This document shows, in pieces, positions 1-8,161 of a stretch of DNA of 64,000 bases. Origin of the DNA: Tabrizicola_A aquatica. GTDB taxonomy: Bacteria; Pseudomonadota; Alphaproteobacteria; Rhodobacterales; Rhodobacteraceae. Numbering within the stretch: the stretch's first letter is position 1; each line of letters begins with the position of its first letter. Where the stretch lies: the NCBI GenBank assembly GCA_965194375.1, contig CBDAEL010000005.1; one strand, written 5' to 3'. A model generated the notes under the pieces. It ran no database searches. It had not been told where the DNA came from and saw only the letters and a program-made list of their open reading frames with translations. Both the position numbers and the translations under genes were made by a program.

Positions 1-86
1 AGCTCCGACACTGTGCGCTCGCCTTTCAGCGCCTCTAACGCAACACGCGCCTTGAACGCCGCGTCATGGTTCCTGCGTTTCTTCAT
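1..86 (-). CDS. IS3-family transposase OrfA, N-terminal 28 codons
   Basis: Only the start of the gene is in the window. The translation begins MKKRRNHDAAFKARVALEAL and continues into GERTVSE. This is the typical start of IS3-family OrfA, a helix-turn-helix protein that binds the IS ends and is fused to OrfB by programmed frameshifting. The ATG at 86 is preceded by GAGGAGAT at good spacing. Activity of the copy cannot be assessed because the rest is missing. Confidence 0.85.
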   Translation of the reverse strand, partial: MKKRRNHDAAFKARVALEALKGERTVSE

Positions 87-167
87 GTTCTGATCTCCTC
101 GTTCTTGGAGACCAGCAGACGTCAGATCGTAGCTTCCGTCACTGTCCGATTTTCGGGGAGTAGCTCA
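1..167 (-). mobile_element. Right-hand remnant of an IS3-family insertion sequence
   Basis: The first 167 bases read on the minus strand as the 5' end of an IS3-type element. There is a terminal segment beginning TGAGCTACTCCCCGAAAATC at base 167, about 80 bases of leader, a good ribosome site (GAGGAGAT) and then the OrfA start at 86. The TG...CCCC...AAA...GGACA layout is the usual look of IS3-family ends. The other end lies outside the window, so target duplication and element length cannot be judged. The terminus falls on the last codon of the recombinase gene, which it truncates. Confidence 0.75.
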
Positions 168-844
168 GTAGTTCTCCTCGTTGGCATGGGGTGGTGTGAT
201 CCCCGCGACGATCTCCTTGAACATCTCTAGGCTTCTGGGGACTAGCTTCTTCTTACCCAAATAACGCCAGAACATCTTGAATGACGAAAGATGGTTTGTC
301 TGTGTCCCAGCAGCTAGGTGAGCAAGGTGTGTGCCTACAAAATCCCCTAAGCTATCTTCTGTGACGTCATCAGCGAACTTGAACACCGACAGGAAGGCTC
401 TGACGTGACGGGCTTTGTTCTCAATCGTTTGACCACTTTGCCGGGTACGCAAGTCATCAAGAAATGGCTGTAGGTGTTCAGACAGCAGGACAGCTTGCCC
501 AGTGGCTACAAGGTAAGAAACAAATGCAGTCTTATCCCCATCCTCATCCATTTCCACAGCTAGGCTGAAAGCTGCTTCTTGAATTTCCCACTCTGGAGAG
601 CCTGCTTTACGTCCTACCTCTATCCAGTTTCTCCATTGTGCTGATCCTGTCTTGCCGCTTTTGGCCTCTTCAATCAGCATCTTCCAACTATGGATGACAG
701 GCAGAACCTTTATCTTGGCTACAGAGAGGGAGTCTGTGCCTAGAGACTGAACAAACCTCTTCTTACCTATCACTTGGCGCTGGCTGTTGGTACATCTAGG
801 ACTGCATACCAAAGCCTTCTTCTCTTCTCTAGGTGAGTGGCCAT
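165..844 (-). pseudogene. Tyrosine recombinase (phage-type integrase), frameshifted and truncated by an IS
   Basis: Two overlapping frames together give the front of a phage-type integrase. From the ATG at 844 the reading is MATHLEKRRRLWYAVLDVP, the usual arm-binding N-terminus, ending at a TGA at 770-772. The neighbouring frame then continues with VIGKKRFVQSLGTDSLSVAK and a helical core-binding (SAM-like) domain to base 165. Inserting one base near 773 would join them, so a single-base deletion is likely. The catalytic domain (R...H-x-x-R...Y) is absent. The stop TGA at 165-167 is formed by the first three bases of the IS terminus. The region is visibly lower in GC than the genes beyond 1.4 kb. 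The protein is almost certainly inactive. Confidence 0.8.
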
Positions 845-1362
845 AACGATTCCCCATACGTTTCCCACCTACATCTAGAGTCTTTATGCCAATATATCAA
901 AAAATAAGGCGGATTCATGTATTTTCCGTGTTTGTTCCAAACCCCATACTTTTCACCGCTGATAAACCCAGTGTTGGTGACGGTCGTTGTTCCCGCATCG
1001 CGAACAAAGAGCGAGAGGCCAGATCCGTTGGCAATGATGGTGCCGTGGTTCAGGAGTGTCGATCCGATGCCATCCAAGATGACCCCGTCGCCGTCTTCCT
1101 CAGCGCCGGTGTAGCCAGCCAGCAGAACGCCGCCGGCTTGAATAACAATGGTCTGAGCCTCCTCGCAGCCGATGGTGTTAATCGCATCATCATGGGCCAT
1201 CACCACGCCCGACAAGGTGATCTGGTGCTGGCCAGAGTTGGCGAGAATGGCGTCCGAGGTCAGCGAGATCAGCGTCACGCCGCTGCCAACATTCAGATCA
1301 TCGTTTCCGGTTAACACATAAACCATGCCTGCGACGGTCTGGCTGGTAGCTTCAATCAACAT
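829..1362 (-). pseudogene. 5' stub of a secreted/surface repeat protein, interrupted by the integrase element
   Basis: An ATG at 1362 with GGAGAG upstream opens a frame rich in Gly, Thr, Ile, Asp and Asn with short beta-helix-like repeats (VTNTGFISG, LLNHGTIIANGSG). This resembles the start of the large calcium-binding or autotransporter-like proteins common in Rhodobacterales. After about residue 148 (near base 920) the composition changes abruptly to NKHGKYMNPPYF and similar non-repeat sequence, and the frame ends at 829 inside the integrase start. I infer that the integrase-bearing element inserted near 900-930 and removed the rest. It has no classical signal peptide, so type I or similar secretion would be expected for the intact protein. 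The family assignment is tentative. Confidence 0.5.
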
Positions 1363-1488
1363 GACACTCTCCAAAGGAACAAAGTCTTAATTTGGTTTGA
1401 TTTTTAACATTATTTCGCCGCACTGTCATCTGGGTCCGGCCAGGCGTTTTGGGCTGGGTTTCGCCGTGTTTGGCGCTATTGTCGCGCC

Positions 1489-2082
1489 ATGACGCCTGAT
1501 CTTCTTCTGGCCCTTCTGGGGTTTACCTTCGCCACCTCGGTCACGCCGGGTCCGAACAACATGATGCTCTTGGCCAGCGGGGTGAACTTTGGCCTGCGCC
1601 GGACCATCCCGCACATCTTGGGGGTCTGCACCGGGCATGCGTTCTTGGTCTTGATGACCGGGCTTGGCCTGTCAGGGCTGTTTCGCGCGGTGCCAGAGGC
1701 GATTGTGGTGCTGAAAGTCGTGTCGGTGATCTACATGCTGTGGCTTGCGTGGAAGATCGCGCATGCTGCAGCGCCGCGTCCTGGTGTGGCGGGGGGCAAG
1801 CCCTTTACCTATTTGCAAGCGGCGGCCTTTCAATGGGTTAACCCTAAGGCTTGGGCGATGGCGATGGGTGCGATCAGCGCCTATGCGGGCGATGGGGGCT
1901 TTGGTGCGGTTCTGACGATTGCGGTGGTCTTTGCCGCCGTCAATCTGCCCTCGGTCAGCCTTTGGGCCACCTTGGGCGAAGTGGTGCGCCACTGGCTGCA
2001 ATCCCCCGAGCGACTGCGTGCGTTCAACTGGACCATGGCCGCGCTTTTGGTGGTCAGCCTGATCCCGGTTCTGCGGATCTGA
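1489..2082 (+). CDS. LysE/RhtB-family amino acid exporter
   Basis: A 197-residue inner-membrane protein with about six hydrophobic segments. The family signature near the N-terminus is present (TPGPNNMML, residues 19-27), and the length matches LysE/RhtB translocators, which export amino acids or related metabolites. No clear ribosome site precedes the ATG. It is the first intact gene after the disrupted left edge and converges directly on the next gene, with no gap between stop codons. The substrate cannot be told from sequence. Confidence 0.85.
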   Translation: MTPDLLLALLGFTFATSVTPGPNNMMLLASGVNFGLRRTIPHILGVCTGHAFLVLMTGLGLSGLFRAVPEAIVVLKVVSVIYMLWLAWKIAHAAAPRPGVAGGKPFTYLQAAAFQWVNPKAWAMAMGAISAYAGDGGFGAVLTIAVVFAAVNLPSVSLWATLGEVVRHWLQSPERLRAFNWTMAALLVVSLIPVLRI

Positions 2083-3084
2083 TCAGCGCAGCCAGAGGTC
2101 GGCCCTTTTCAAAGCCGCCCGAATGGCCTGTTCACGCCGGGGCAAATCGGCGCGGTCAAACATCTCGCGCGCCTTGCGGCCCCGGTTTTGATAGATCATC
2201 AGCCGCGCCGGTTCATAGTCACGCAACAGACGGCGCAGCTCTTTCTGTCCCGCCACCTCTTCCAAGACATCTACCACGCGGTCACTTTCGCGGGCGTAGA
2301 GCAGGGGCAGGTTGCGATAATGGCAGGTGATGTCACCATCCAGACCGCCAAGCTCTGGCCCCGGCCTGCCACCGCCCAAAGCGTGAATGACCAAGGGCAG
2401 CGCGATCTGGTCGAGCCAGGGGTCCAGCGACTGCGCGGCCAGTGCGGGGGGGATGTTGTCGCGGATGGACCGCGCATAGCTGAGAAAATGCTCACCAAAG
2501 ACCTTGGGGCTTTGGTGGAAGAACCAGCCCGCGTTAAAGTAAAGATAGCGCTGCCAATAGTCCTGCGGTTGGGATGGGTCGAGGGAGCTAGCCATGTCTA
2601 GGCCAAAGCGATCATAAAGCGCGCCCCAGATTTCGGCGTAGCCCCCGTTGTAAAGCTGCGGCTCTGGCCAGGTCCCCTCGCGCCGCATCGAGGCGGAGGG
2701 GCGGGTAAAGTCGAAAGGCACCCGCCCAAGATCGCCCAAGATCAAGGTGTCGGTGTCTAGAAACAGGAACGGCTGATCGGGCAGGGCGGCCAAAGCTTCA
2801 ATCTTGTTGCCATGCGGGTAGCTTTGGCCAAAAACCTTGTTTTCAAACGGCAAAAACGTCGCGCCCATGCTTTCCAGCATCTCGCGGATGCCGTCCGATT
2901 TCAGCCGTGGATCGCGGTTCCAGCGTTTGCCGGGCTGGGGTTCGGCCAAGAACACCTTGCCTTGAAAGTCGGGAGTGTTGGCCTTGAACGAAGCGAGCAG
3001 CAAGAGCGCCTCATAGGCGAGCCTGCCATCTTGCACGATGGCCAGCACATTAAAGGCGGCGCGGAGTGGTTGGCTGTCAATCAT
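2083..3084 (-). CDS. Glycosyltransferase-like protein of unknown substrate
   Basis: A 333-residue soluble protein. Residues 107-114 (LFLDTDTL) form a DxD-type motif as used by nucleotide-sugar transferases of the GT-A fold to hold the metal. It is followed by YNGGYAEIWG and YFNAGWFF segments that fit the acceptor half of such enzymes. No membrane segment or signal peptide is visible. The assignment to a glycosyltransferase-like fold is moderate, and no sugar or acceptor can be proposed. It stands alone on the minus strand, back to back with the LysE gene. Confidence 0.5.
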   Translation of the reverse strand: MIDSQPLRAAFNVLAIVQDGRLAYEALLLLASFKANTPDFQGKVFLAEPQPGKRWNRDPRLKSDGIREMLESMGATFLPFENKVFGQSYPHGNKIEALAALPDQPFLFLDTDTLILGDLGRVPFDFTRPSASMRREGTWPEPQLYNGGYAEIWGALYDRFGLDMASSLDPSQPQDYWQRYLYFNAGWFFHQSPKVFGEHFLSYARSIRDNIPPALAAQSLDPWLDQIALPLVIHALGGGRPGPELGGLDGDITCHYRNLPLLYARESDRVVDVLEEVAGQKELRRLLRDYEPARLMIYQNRGRKAREMFDRADLPRREQAIRAALKRADLWLR

Positions 3085-3142
3085 TTGGAAACAATGCCTG
3101 AAATATGGCGCGACTATAGAAAGATAAGGTCAGAATAGAAAG

Positions 3143-3180
3143 CCCGGCCCCGCTTGCCAGTCTATGCTATCGGGGCCGGG
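3143..3180. repeat. GC-rich inverted repeat, 10-bp perfect arms
   Basis: CCCGGCCCCG at 3143-3152 is mirrored by CGGGGCCGGG at 3171-3180 around an 18-base spacer. It lies between the stop of the DDAH-family gene and the start of the glycosyltransferase-like gene, both on the minus strand. There is no T-run, so a factor-independent terminator is not convincing. It may be a hairpin at the 3' end of the DDAH-family transcript. Confidence 0.55.
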
Positions 3181-3187
3181 GGATGCT

Positions 3188-3979
3188 TCAGGCGCTGGGG
3201 CTAAAGCGCAAGGACAGGCAGGACATGCCGCCGTCGAGCTTTGCACATTCCGAATTGCCAATCTCGCGCAGGTTAAAGCCTGCCGCCACCAGCTTGTCCC
3301 GGGTGCGCGGGAAACCGGCTGGAAAGAGCACCAGATCGTTAAATCGAATGGCATTGGCGCAGGCCTCTTCGCCCGGCACGGTGTGGATCACCCGAGAGCC
3401 TTTGAAACAGCCCGAGGCGTCCAGCCGTTCGGTGGCCAGAATGGTCTCGGCGTCTAAAAGCGAACAGTCGGTTTTGAAATGCAAAACCCCCGGTGGGGTA
3501 AAGACCTCGCGCAGGCGGTAGCCCCAATCGGCCACGATCTCGGCCAGCTCTGCCACCCCGCCCGCATTGGTGCGCGCCGATCGGCCAACGAGAATCTCGG
3601 TCTCTGTCGTCAGGATGTCGCCCGCCTCGATGAAATTCTCCGCCCCCGTCACCGCCCGCACATCGCCATAAAGCGCGCGCAGATGCGGAGCCATTTCTGC
3701 CGCCTCCCCTAGGCGCGACGGCGCGCCGGGCCGCATCACCACCGCGCCCTCGGGCAGGCACAGGGCGGTGTCCTCGACAAAAAGGCTGTCGGGAAAGGCC
3801 TCAAGCGCGGGCAGTTCCACCACAACCGCCCCGGTTGATTTCAACGCCGCGATGTAATCGGCGTGATCGGCGCGCATCTGCGCCAAATCGGGTGCGCCGG
3901 TGTCGACCGCGCGCAGGCCATGAATGGCCGAGGCGGGGGGCTGGCGGGTGATGGCATGGGTGAAGCTGTAAGAGCGCAT
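3188..3979 (-). CDS. Dimethylarginine dimethylaminohydrolase-family (amidinotransferase fold) enzyme
   Basis: A 263-residue protein of the DDAH/amidinotransferase superfamily, which hydrolyses or transfers amidino groups of substituted arginines through a cysteine. It has the acidic FVEDTALCLPEG stretch, EAGDIL, the histidine in GVLHFKTD and the C-terminal nucleophile cysteine in DGGMSCLSLRF. The start MRSYSFTHAITRQPP at 3979 is chosen because an upstream extension would run through the tRNA-Tyr terminator and the tRNA itself. The expected products from dimethylarginine would be citrulline and dimethylamine. Whether methylarginine is the true substrate is unknown. Confidence 0.8.
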   Translation of the reverse strand: MRSYSFTHAITRQPPASAIHGLRAVDTGAPDLAQMRADHADYIAALKSTGAVVVELPALEAFPDSLFVEDTALCLPEGAVVMRPGAPSRLGEAAEMAPHLRALYGDVRAVTGAENFIEAGDILTTETEILVGRSARTNAGGVAELAEIVADWGYRLREVFTPPGVLHFKTDCSLLDAETILATERLDASGCFKGSRVIHTVPGEEACANAIRFNDLVLFPAGFPRTRDKLVAAGFNLREIGNSECAKLDGGMSCLSLRFSPSA

Positions 3980-4027
3980 GTCGGGGCTTTCAAAAGTTTG
4001 CCCGCGCAATCCATCACGCATCAAACG

Positions 4028-4054
4028 AAAAAACCAGCCCGAAGGCTGGTTTTT
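4028..4054 (-). terminator. Terminator after tRNA-Tyr
   Basis: On the minus strand a CCAGCC/GGCTGG stem with a TTCG tetraloop is flanked by A and T runs and ends in six T. It sits about 24 bases beyond the tRNA 3' end and before the DDAH-family start. The flanking A/T runs make it nearly symmetric, so it could work in both directions. Confidence 0.85.
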
Positions 4055-4077
4055 CGCACCGCTTGTGACGGCAAAGA

Positions 4078-4161
4078 TGGTGGGCGATCCTGGAATCGAA
4101 CCAGGCATGAGTCGCCTCGGCGGAGTTACAGTCCGCTGCCACACCTTGTAGCATATCGCCC
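4078..4161 (-). tRNA. tRNA-Tyr (GTA)
   Basis: The minus strand gives an 84-base class II tRNA with CCA encoded. The acceptor stem is GGGCGAT/ATCGCCC, the anticodon stem-loop is GCGGA-CTGTAAC-TCCGC with anticodon GTA (4127-4129), there is a long variable arm, and the T arm contains GGTTCGATTCC. All stems pair. It is followed by a strong terminator and appears to be a single-gene transcript. The tRNA is intact, with no sign of an integrated element at its 3' end. Confidence 0.95.
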
Positions 4162-4331
4162 ACTGGCGGCGTGATTACCGAAGGCGATGGGGGGCGTCAA
4201 TATGCCAAACGGGCGCTTTGCGTGAATTATCGGGCGGCAAGTCACGGATGGCAAAGGCTTCGGCATGATTTGGCGCTTGCCAAAACCAACGCTTCTGGCC
4301 AGAGCATGGGCCAGCACGAAAGGGCAGGGCG

Positions 4332-5111
4332 ATGGCGAGAAAACCGGATTGGGTGGTGGACAAGGAACGCGGCCGAAAGGCTGAGGCAAAGGAAACCGTC
4401 TGGCTGTTTGGTTTGCACGCGGTGCGCGATGCGCTGGTGAACCCTGCGCGCGAAAAGCTGCGGCTGGTGGTGACCAAGAACGCCTTTGACAAGCTGGAAG
4501 AAGCCGTGGCCGAGGCGGGCATTGCGCCCGAAATCGTTGACCCGCGCCGCTTTGACGTGCCGATTGACGAAGGCTCGGTCCATCAGGGCGCAGCGCTTGA
4601 GGTGCGACCCTTGAACTGGGGCAAGCTTGAGGATCTGGCGATCTCGGGGGCGGGAGAGCCGCTTTTGGTTCTGTTGGACCGGGTGACAGACCCGCACAAC
4701 GTGGGCGCCATCCTGCGGTCCGCCGAGGTGTTCGGCGCGCGCGCGGTGATTGCACCCCGCCACCATTCAGCACCCGAAACCGGGGCTTTGGCCAAAACCG
4801 CAAGTGGCGCGCTGGAACGGCAGCCCTATCTGAAGGTCACCAATCTGGCCGATGCGATGGTTGAGCTGAAGGCGATGGGCTACACGCTTGTTGGTTTGGA
4901 TGGCGAGGGCGATGTGCCCTTGGTCGAAGCGCTGGCCTCCACCAAGGGGCGGCCTTTGGCGCTGGTCATGGGGGCCGAAGGCCCGGGCCTGCGCGAGCGC
5001 ACCCGCGAGACCTGCGATGTTATTGCCCGCATTCCCTATGCCGGGGGCTTTGGCAGCCTGAACGTGTCAAACGCCGCCGCGGTCAGCCTTTATGCGGCCA
5101 GCACGCGCTAA
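4332..5111 (+). CDS. rlmB: 23S rRNA (guanosine-2'-O-)-methyltransferase RlmB (TrmH/SpoU family)
   Basis: A 259-residue SPOUT enzyme. An N-terminal substrate-binding domain (VWLFGLHAVRDAL, residues 23-35) precedes the TrmH catalytic domain, with motif NVGAILRSAE (123-132), VMGAEGPGLRE and the C-terminal SLNVSNAAAVSLY (242-254) that forms the SAM-binding knot. RlmB methylates the ribose of G2251 in the 23S peptidyl-transferase loop. The ATG at 4332 has AGGGCAGGG upstream. It is transcribed divergently from tRNA-Tyr, and the 170 bases between them hold its promoter. The exact target nucleotide is inferred from family. Confidence 0.93.
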   Translation: MARKPDWVVDKERGRKAEAKETVWLFGLHAVRDALVNPAREKLRLVVTKNAFDKLEEAVAEAGIAPEIVDPRRFDVPIDEGSVHQGAALEVRPLNWGKLEDLAISGAGEPLLVLLDRVTDPHNVGAILRSAEVFGARAVIAPRHHSAPETGALAKTASGALERQPYLKVTNLADAMVELKAMGYTLVGLDGEGDVPLVEALASTKGRPLALVMGAEGPGLRERTRETCDVIARIPYAGGFGSLNVSNAAAVSLYAASTR

Positions 5112-5228
5112 AAGGATCACAAAGATGCGAGGGGTCTTTAACGGCGGGACAGGCTTCCCATCTGTAAAGACAGAAAGCGGGCCTGGAACCCCGGTTTCGT
5201 CTGTCAACTGTCCCTCGTTCCACACCTT

Positions 5229-5262
5229 GCGCCCGGGGCTTGTCCTTGGGCGCTTTTCTTTT
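5229..5262 (+). terminator. Terminator downstream of rlmB
   Basis: GCGCCC pairs with GGGCGC across a 13-base loop and is followed at once by TTTTCTTTT. It ends the rlmB transcript, and the T-rich end runs almost to the ribosome site of the next gene. Confidence 0.75.
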
Positions 5263-5273
5263 GGAGGATGAAG

Positions 5274-5684
5274 ATGACCGATGACGCCCGGATTGCCCGC
5301 ATTCTGACCGATGTCAAAACCATCGCCCTTGTCGGCTGGTCGCCAAAGCCCGACCGGCCCAGCCACCGGGTTGCCGCCTATCTCGCCGCACGGGGCTATC
5401 GGGTGATCCCGGTCAATCCCGGCCAAGCCGGTGAGGACAGCGGTCTGGGCGAGGTGGTGCGCGCCTCGCTGGCCGAGGTGGGGCCGGTCGATATGGTCGA
5501 CATCTTCCGCCGATCCGAGGAGGTGGGGCCTGTGGTGGAGGAGGCGATTGCCTCGGGGGCAAAGGTGATTTGGATGCAACTGGGCATTGAGAACCCCGAC
5601 GCCGCCGCAAAGGCCAAAGCGGCAGGGATGGAAGTGGTGATGAACCGCTGCCCGGCCATCGAAATTCCGCGTCTGGGGCTTTAG
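5274..5684 (+). CDS. CoA-binding protein (YccU-type Rossmann domain)
   Basis: A 136-residue single-domain protein resembling the CoA-binding domain of succinyl-CoA synthetase. It has the Rossmann start KTIALVGWSPKPDRPSHRV, then VIPVNPG, and the DIFRRSEEV and KVIWMQLGI segments typical of the YccU family. Function in the cell is not established for this family. The ATG at 5274 is preferred to the in-frame ATG at 5268 because GGAGG (5263-5267) abuts the latter but is correctly spaced from the former. It follows a terminator, so it has its own promoter or relies on read-through. Confidence 0.85.
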   Translation: MTDDARIARILTDVKTIALVGWSPKPDRPSHRVAAYLAARGYRVIPVNPGQAGEDSGLGEVVRASLAEVGPVDMVDIFRRSEEVGPVVEEAIASGAKVIWMQLGIENPDAAAKAKAAGMEVVMNRCPAIEIPRLGL

Positions 5685-5711
5685 GCTGATTTCCGGATCA
5701 GAAACTCGCGG

Positions 5712-5999
5712 CTAAAGCCGCCACAGCCGCACCGGGGCCTTGGGCCCGCGGGTGATGATCTTTTTCGCCTCAAGGTCCAGTTGAACTGATTTGACCCACC
5801 AGCCCGCGGTGTCGCCGCCGGGGAAGAGGGTTTGATCGAGCAACGGCTTTACGGCCTCGATCACCTCGGCGGGCGTCAAACCTGGGGCGCTCTTGGGCAA
5901 GATGGCTAAGACGGCGCGTTTCATCTCGGCGAATTTCACCGCATCAACGCGGTAGGTCTTTCCGGGCTGGCCAACGTTTTCAATGTCGATTTGGGTCAT
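5712..5999 (-). CDS. Small conserved protein of unknown function, downstream of hisE
   Basis: A 95-residue protein with no signal peptide or membrane segment. It is mainly helical (FAEMKRAVLAILPK, LTPAEVIEAVKPLL) with a C-terminal strand region (KKIITRGPKAPVRLWRL), a layout that suggests a small winged-helix-like fold. I do not recognise a function. The ATG has GGGAGG at ideal spacing. It begins 24 bases after the hisE stop on the same strand and is probably the last gene of the hisF-hisE transcript. Confidence 0.7.
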   Translation of the reverse strand: MTQIDIENVGQPGKTYRVDAVKFAEMKRAVLAILPKSAPGLTPAEVIEAVKPLLDQTLFPGGDTAGWWVKSVQLDLEAKKIITRGPKAPVRLWRL

Positions 6000-6023
6000 A
6001 TGTGCCTCCCAAAGTCGGAAACG

Positions 6024-6335
6024 CTAACTGCGGGCGGCCTTTTCGGCAAGGCCCGAGGTCCCCTCGCGGCGTTCCAGTTCCGCCAGCACCTGATCGAGCG
6101 TCACATCGCGCGCGGCCAGCATCACCAGCAGGTGATAGAGCACATCTGCGGCCTCAGCGGTCAGCTTCTCACGTTCGCCCTTGACCGCCTCGATGATCGC
6201 CTCCACCGCCTCTTCGCCGAATTTCTCGGCGCATTTTTCCGGGCCTTTGGACAAGAGTTTCGCCGTCCACGAGCTTTCGGGATCAGCCCCTTTGCGGGCC
6301 TGAATGGTGGCGGCCAGTCGGTTTAATGCGGTCAT
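6024..6335 (-). CDS. hisE: Phosphoribosyl-ATP diphosphatase HisE
   Basis: A 103-residue enzyme of the second step of histidine synthesis (PR-ATP to PR-AMP plus diphosphate). It carries the all-helical MazG-like metal-binding pattern EKFGEEAVEAIIEA and EAADVLYHLLVML, in which the Glu and Asp residues hold magnesium. Length is normal for stand-alone HisE. Its ATG overlaps the hisF stop (ATGA), so the two are translationally coupled. No hisI is in the window. Confidence 0.95.
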   Translation of the reverse strand: MTALNRLAATIQARKGADPESSWTAKLLSKGPEKCAEKFGEEAVEAIIEAVKGEREKLTAEAADVLYHLLVMLAARDVTLDQVLAELERREGTSGLAEKAARS

Positions 6336-7093
6336 GTCAGCCTCATGGGAATGCCGGCGGCGGCCATATGGGCTTTGGCCTGACCGATGGAATATGTGCC
6401 GAAATGAAAGATCGACGCGGCCAGAACCGCGCTGGCGTGGCCTTCGGTCACGCCTTCGACAAGGTGATCCAGCGTGCCGACCCCACCTGATGCAATCACG
6501 GGGACCGTCACCGCATCCGCGATGGCGCGGGTCAGCGGCAGGTTATAGCCGCCCTTGGTGCCGTCGCGGTCCATCGAGGTCAGCAGGATCTCGCCCGCGC
6601 CCTTGGCCGCGACTGTGCGGGCGAACTCCACCGCATCAATGCCCGTGGGTTTGCGCCCGCCATGGGTGAAAATCTCCCATTTTCCGGGGCTAACGGTTTT
6701 GGCGTCAATCGCCACGACAATGCATTGCGAGCCGAACCGATCCGCCGCCTCGGCCACCACATCGGGGTTGGCGACGGCGGCAGAGTTGAACGACACCTTG
6801 TCAGCCCCAGCCAGCAAAAGGGCGCGCACGTCGTGATGCGTCCGCACGCCGCCGCCGACGGTGAGGGGCATGAAGCATTGCTCGGCGGTGCGGGTCACCA
6901 GATCAAACATCGTGCCGCGATTTTCATGGGTGGCGTGAATGTCGAGAAAACAGAGCTCATCCGCCCCCGCCGCGTCATAGGCGCGCGCAGCCTCCACCGG
7001 GTCACCCGCGTCAATCAGGTTGACGAAGTTCACACCCTTGACCACGCGGCCATCGGCGACATCAAGGCAGGGGATGAGGCGGGTTTTCAGCAT
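6332..7093 (-). CDS. hisF: Imidazole glycerol phosphate synthase cyclase subunit HisF
   Basis: A 253-residue (beta/alpha)8 barrel of full family length. The catalytic aspartates are visible in LIPCLDVADGRVVKG (Asp11 region) and SMDRDGTKGGYN, and the phosphate-binding glycines in VIASGGVG. It makes IGP and AICAR from PRFAR with ammonia supplied by HisH, whose gene lies about 3.6 kb away on the same strand. It is followed by hisE with a 4-base overlap. The divergent gene at 7241 shares the upstream region. Confidence 0.96.
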   Translation of the reverse strand: MLKTRLIPCLDVADGRVVKGVNFVNLIDAGDPVEAARAYDAAGADELCFLDIHATHENRGTMFDLVTRTAEQCFMPLTVGGGVRTHHDVRALLLAGADKVSFNSAAVANPDVVAEAADRFGSQCIVVAIDAKTVSPGKWEIFTHGGRKPTGIDAVEFARTVAAKGAGEILLTSMDRDGTKGGYNLPLTRAIADAVTVPVIASGGVGTLDHLVEGVTEGHASAVLAASIFHFGTYSIGQAKAHMAAAGIPMRLT

Positions 7094-7240
7094 GGGCCAA
7101 GCGTCCTTGCGGGCAATGCGCCCTACATAAGCGGTGCCGGCCCGGCTGGCCAGCGGGCTTTTTCCTGCCGATGCCTGAGCGCGCGCTTTCGCCGTGTCCG
7201 ATTGCCTGCAAGAATTGACCCGTTCAGTCAGGGGTTTGCC

Positions 7241-8161
7241 ATGCCGCAGCCAAGTTCAAGACCGGGCCTGCGCTATGGCGCTGCCGCGCTGTCTTTGGGC
7301 ATGATCGCACTCTGGGGGTCGGAAAACCTGTTCTGGACGGTGCCGCAAGAGCCGTTGAAGCTGATTGAGTGGGGGGTCACATGGGCCGCCTATTCGCTGG
7401 TTGCGGCTGCGGCCTTGTCGGTGTTGCTCTGGGCCGGCATTGGTGGCTGGCGTGCGGCCTTTCTGGGCGGCGCGGTTTTGGGCTTTGGCATCGAAGGCGT
7501 GATCGTCGACACGATGTATGACGCCTTTCCGGCGCAGATCGTCTGGACGCCTTTGGCTTGGCATGGGGTTGTGACAGGGCTTTTGGTGTTTGCGCTCCCG
7601 CGCCACTTGGCGCGCGGTCATGTGGCTGTGCATCTCATTGGTCTTTTGGCCCTTGGCCTTCTGGGGGCGATTTGGGGTCTATACTGGCCCAATGAGCGGC
7701 CTGTGATGCCGGGTTATGAGGTGGCGCTGCCCTATCTTTTCGGCCTTGCCCTGCCGGTTGTTGCAGCCCATGTCGCGCTGGACAGGCTGGGCCCGCTTGA
7801 TCGCCCTTTACCCCTGATCCTGTGGGCAGCCCCGGTGGCGCTTTTGATCCTCTGGCTGGTGCGTGGGGTCTTGACCGGCTCCGTCGTGGTTCTCGCCTGT
7901 CCGGCGATGATCCTCACGACGGCATGGATCCTGCGAAGGCTGGGTCGTTCGGGTGAGCCGGTTTCCTTTGGCCCCGCCGCGCCCCTCTGGCGGCATGGGC
8001 TGTTCTTGCTGATGCCTTTGACGGTTGCGATGCTGGTCGTGCCGGGGTGGCAGGTCTTTGGACCGGTTGCGGCGAATGTGCCCGTGGCCCTTGTCACTGG
8101 GGCGGTGGGGTTGGGCCTGTGGCTATGGCTGCTGTGGCAGGCGGCACGCGCGCCGCGCTAA
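7241..8161 (+). CDS. Multi-pass integral membrane protein of unknown function
   Basis: A 306-residue, very hydrophobic protein with about nine predicted membrane segments and few charged residues outside the loops (for example the loop GLYWPNERPVMPGYE). I recognise no catalytic or transport motif. The start MPQPSSRPGLRYG at 7241 leaves a short cytoplasmic tail before the first helix. It is transcribed against the his genes and its stop overlaps the hisA stop by three bases. It separates hisA from hisF. Confidence 0.7.
   Translation: MPQPSSRPGLRYGAAALSLGMIALWGSENLFWTVPQEPLKLIEWGVTWAAYSLVAAAALSVLLWAGIGGWRAAFLGGAVLGFGIEGVIVDTMYDAFPAQIVWTPLAWHGVVTGLLVFALPRHLARGHVAVHLIGLLALGLLGAIWGLYWPNERPVMPGYEVALPYLFGLALPVVAAHVALDRLGPLDRPLPLILWAAPVALLILWLVRGVLTGSVVVLACPAMILTTAWILRRLGRSGEPVSFGPAAPLWRHGLFLLMPLTVAMLVVPGWQVFGPVAANVPVALVTGAVGLGLWLWLLWQAARAPR

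Noticed and set aside
3143..3180. Factor-independent terminator for the DDAH-family gene
   Set aside because: The 10-bp stem is perfect, but the loop is long and no T-run follows on either strand; listed as an inverted repeat instead.
4078..4161. tRNA-Tyr as attachment site of an integrated element
   Set aside because: The tRNA is complete, followed by its own terminator, and no integrase or 3' tRNA duplication lies next to it.
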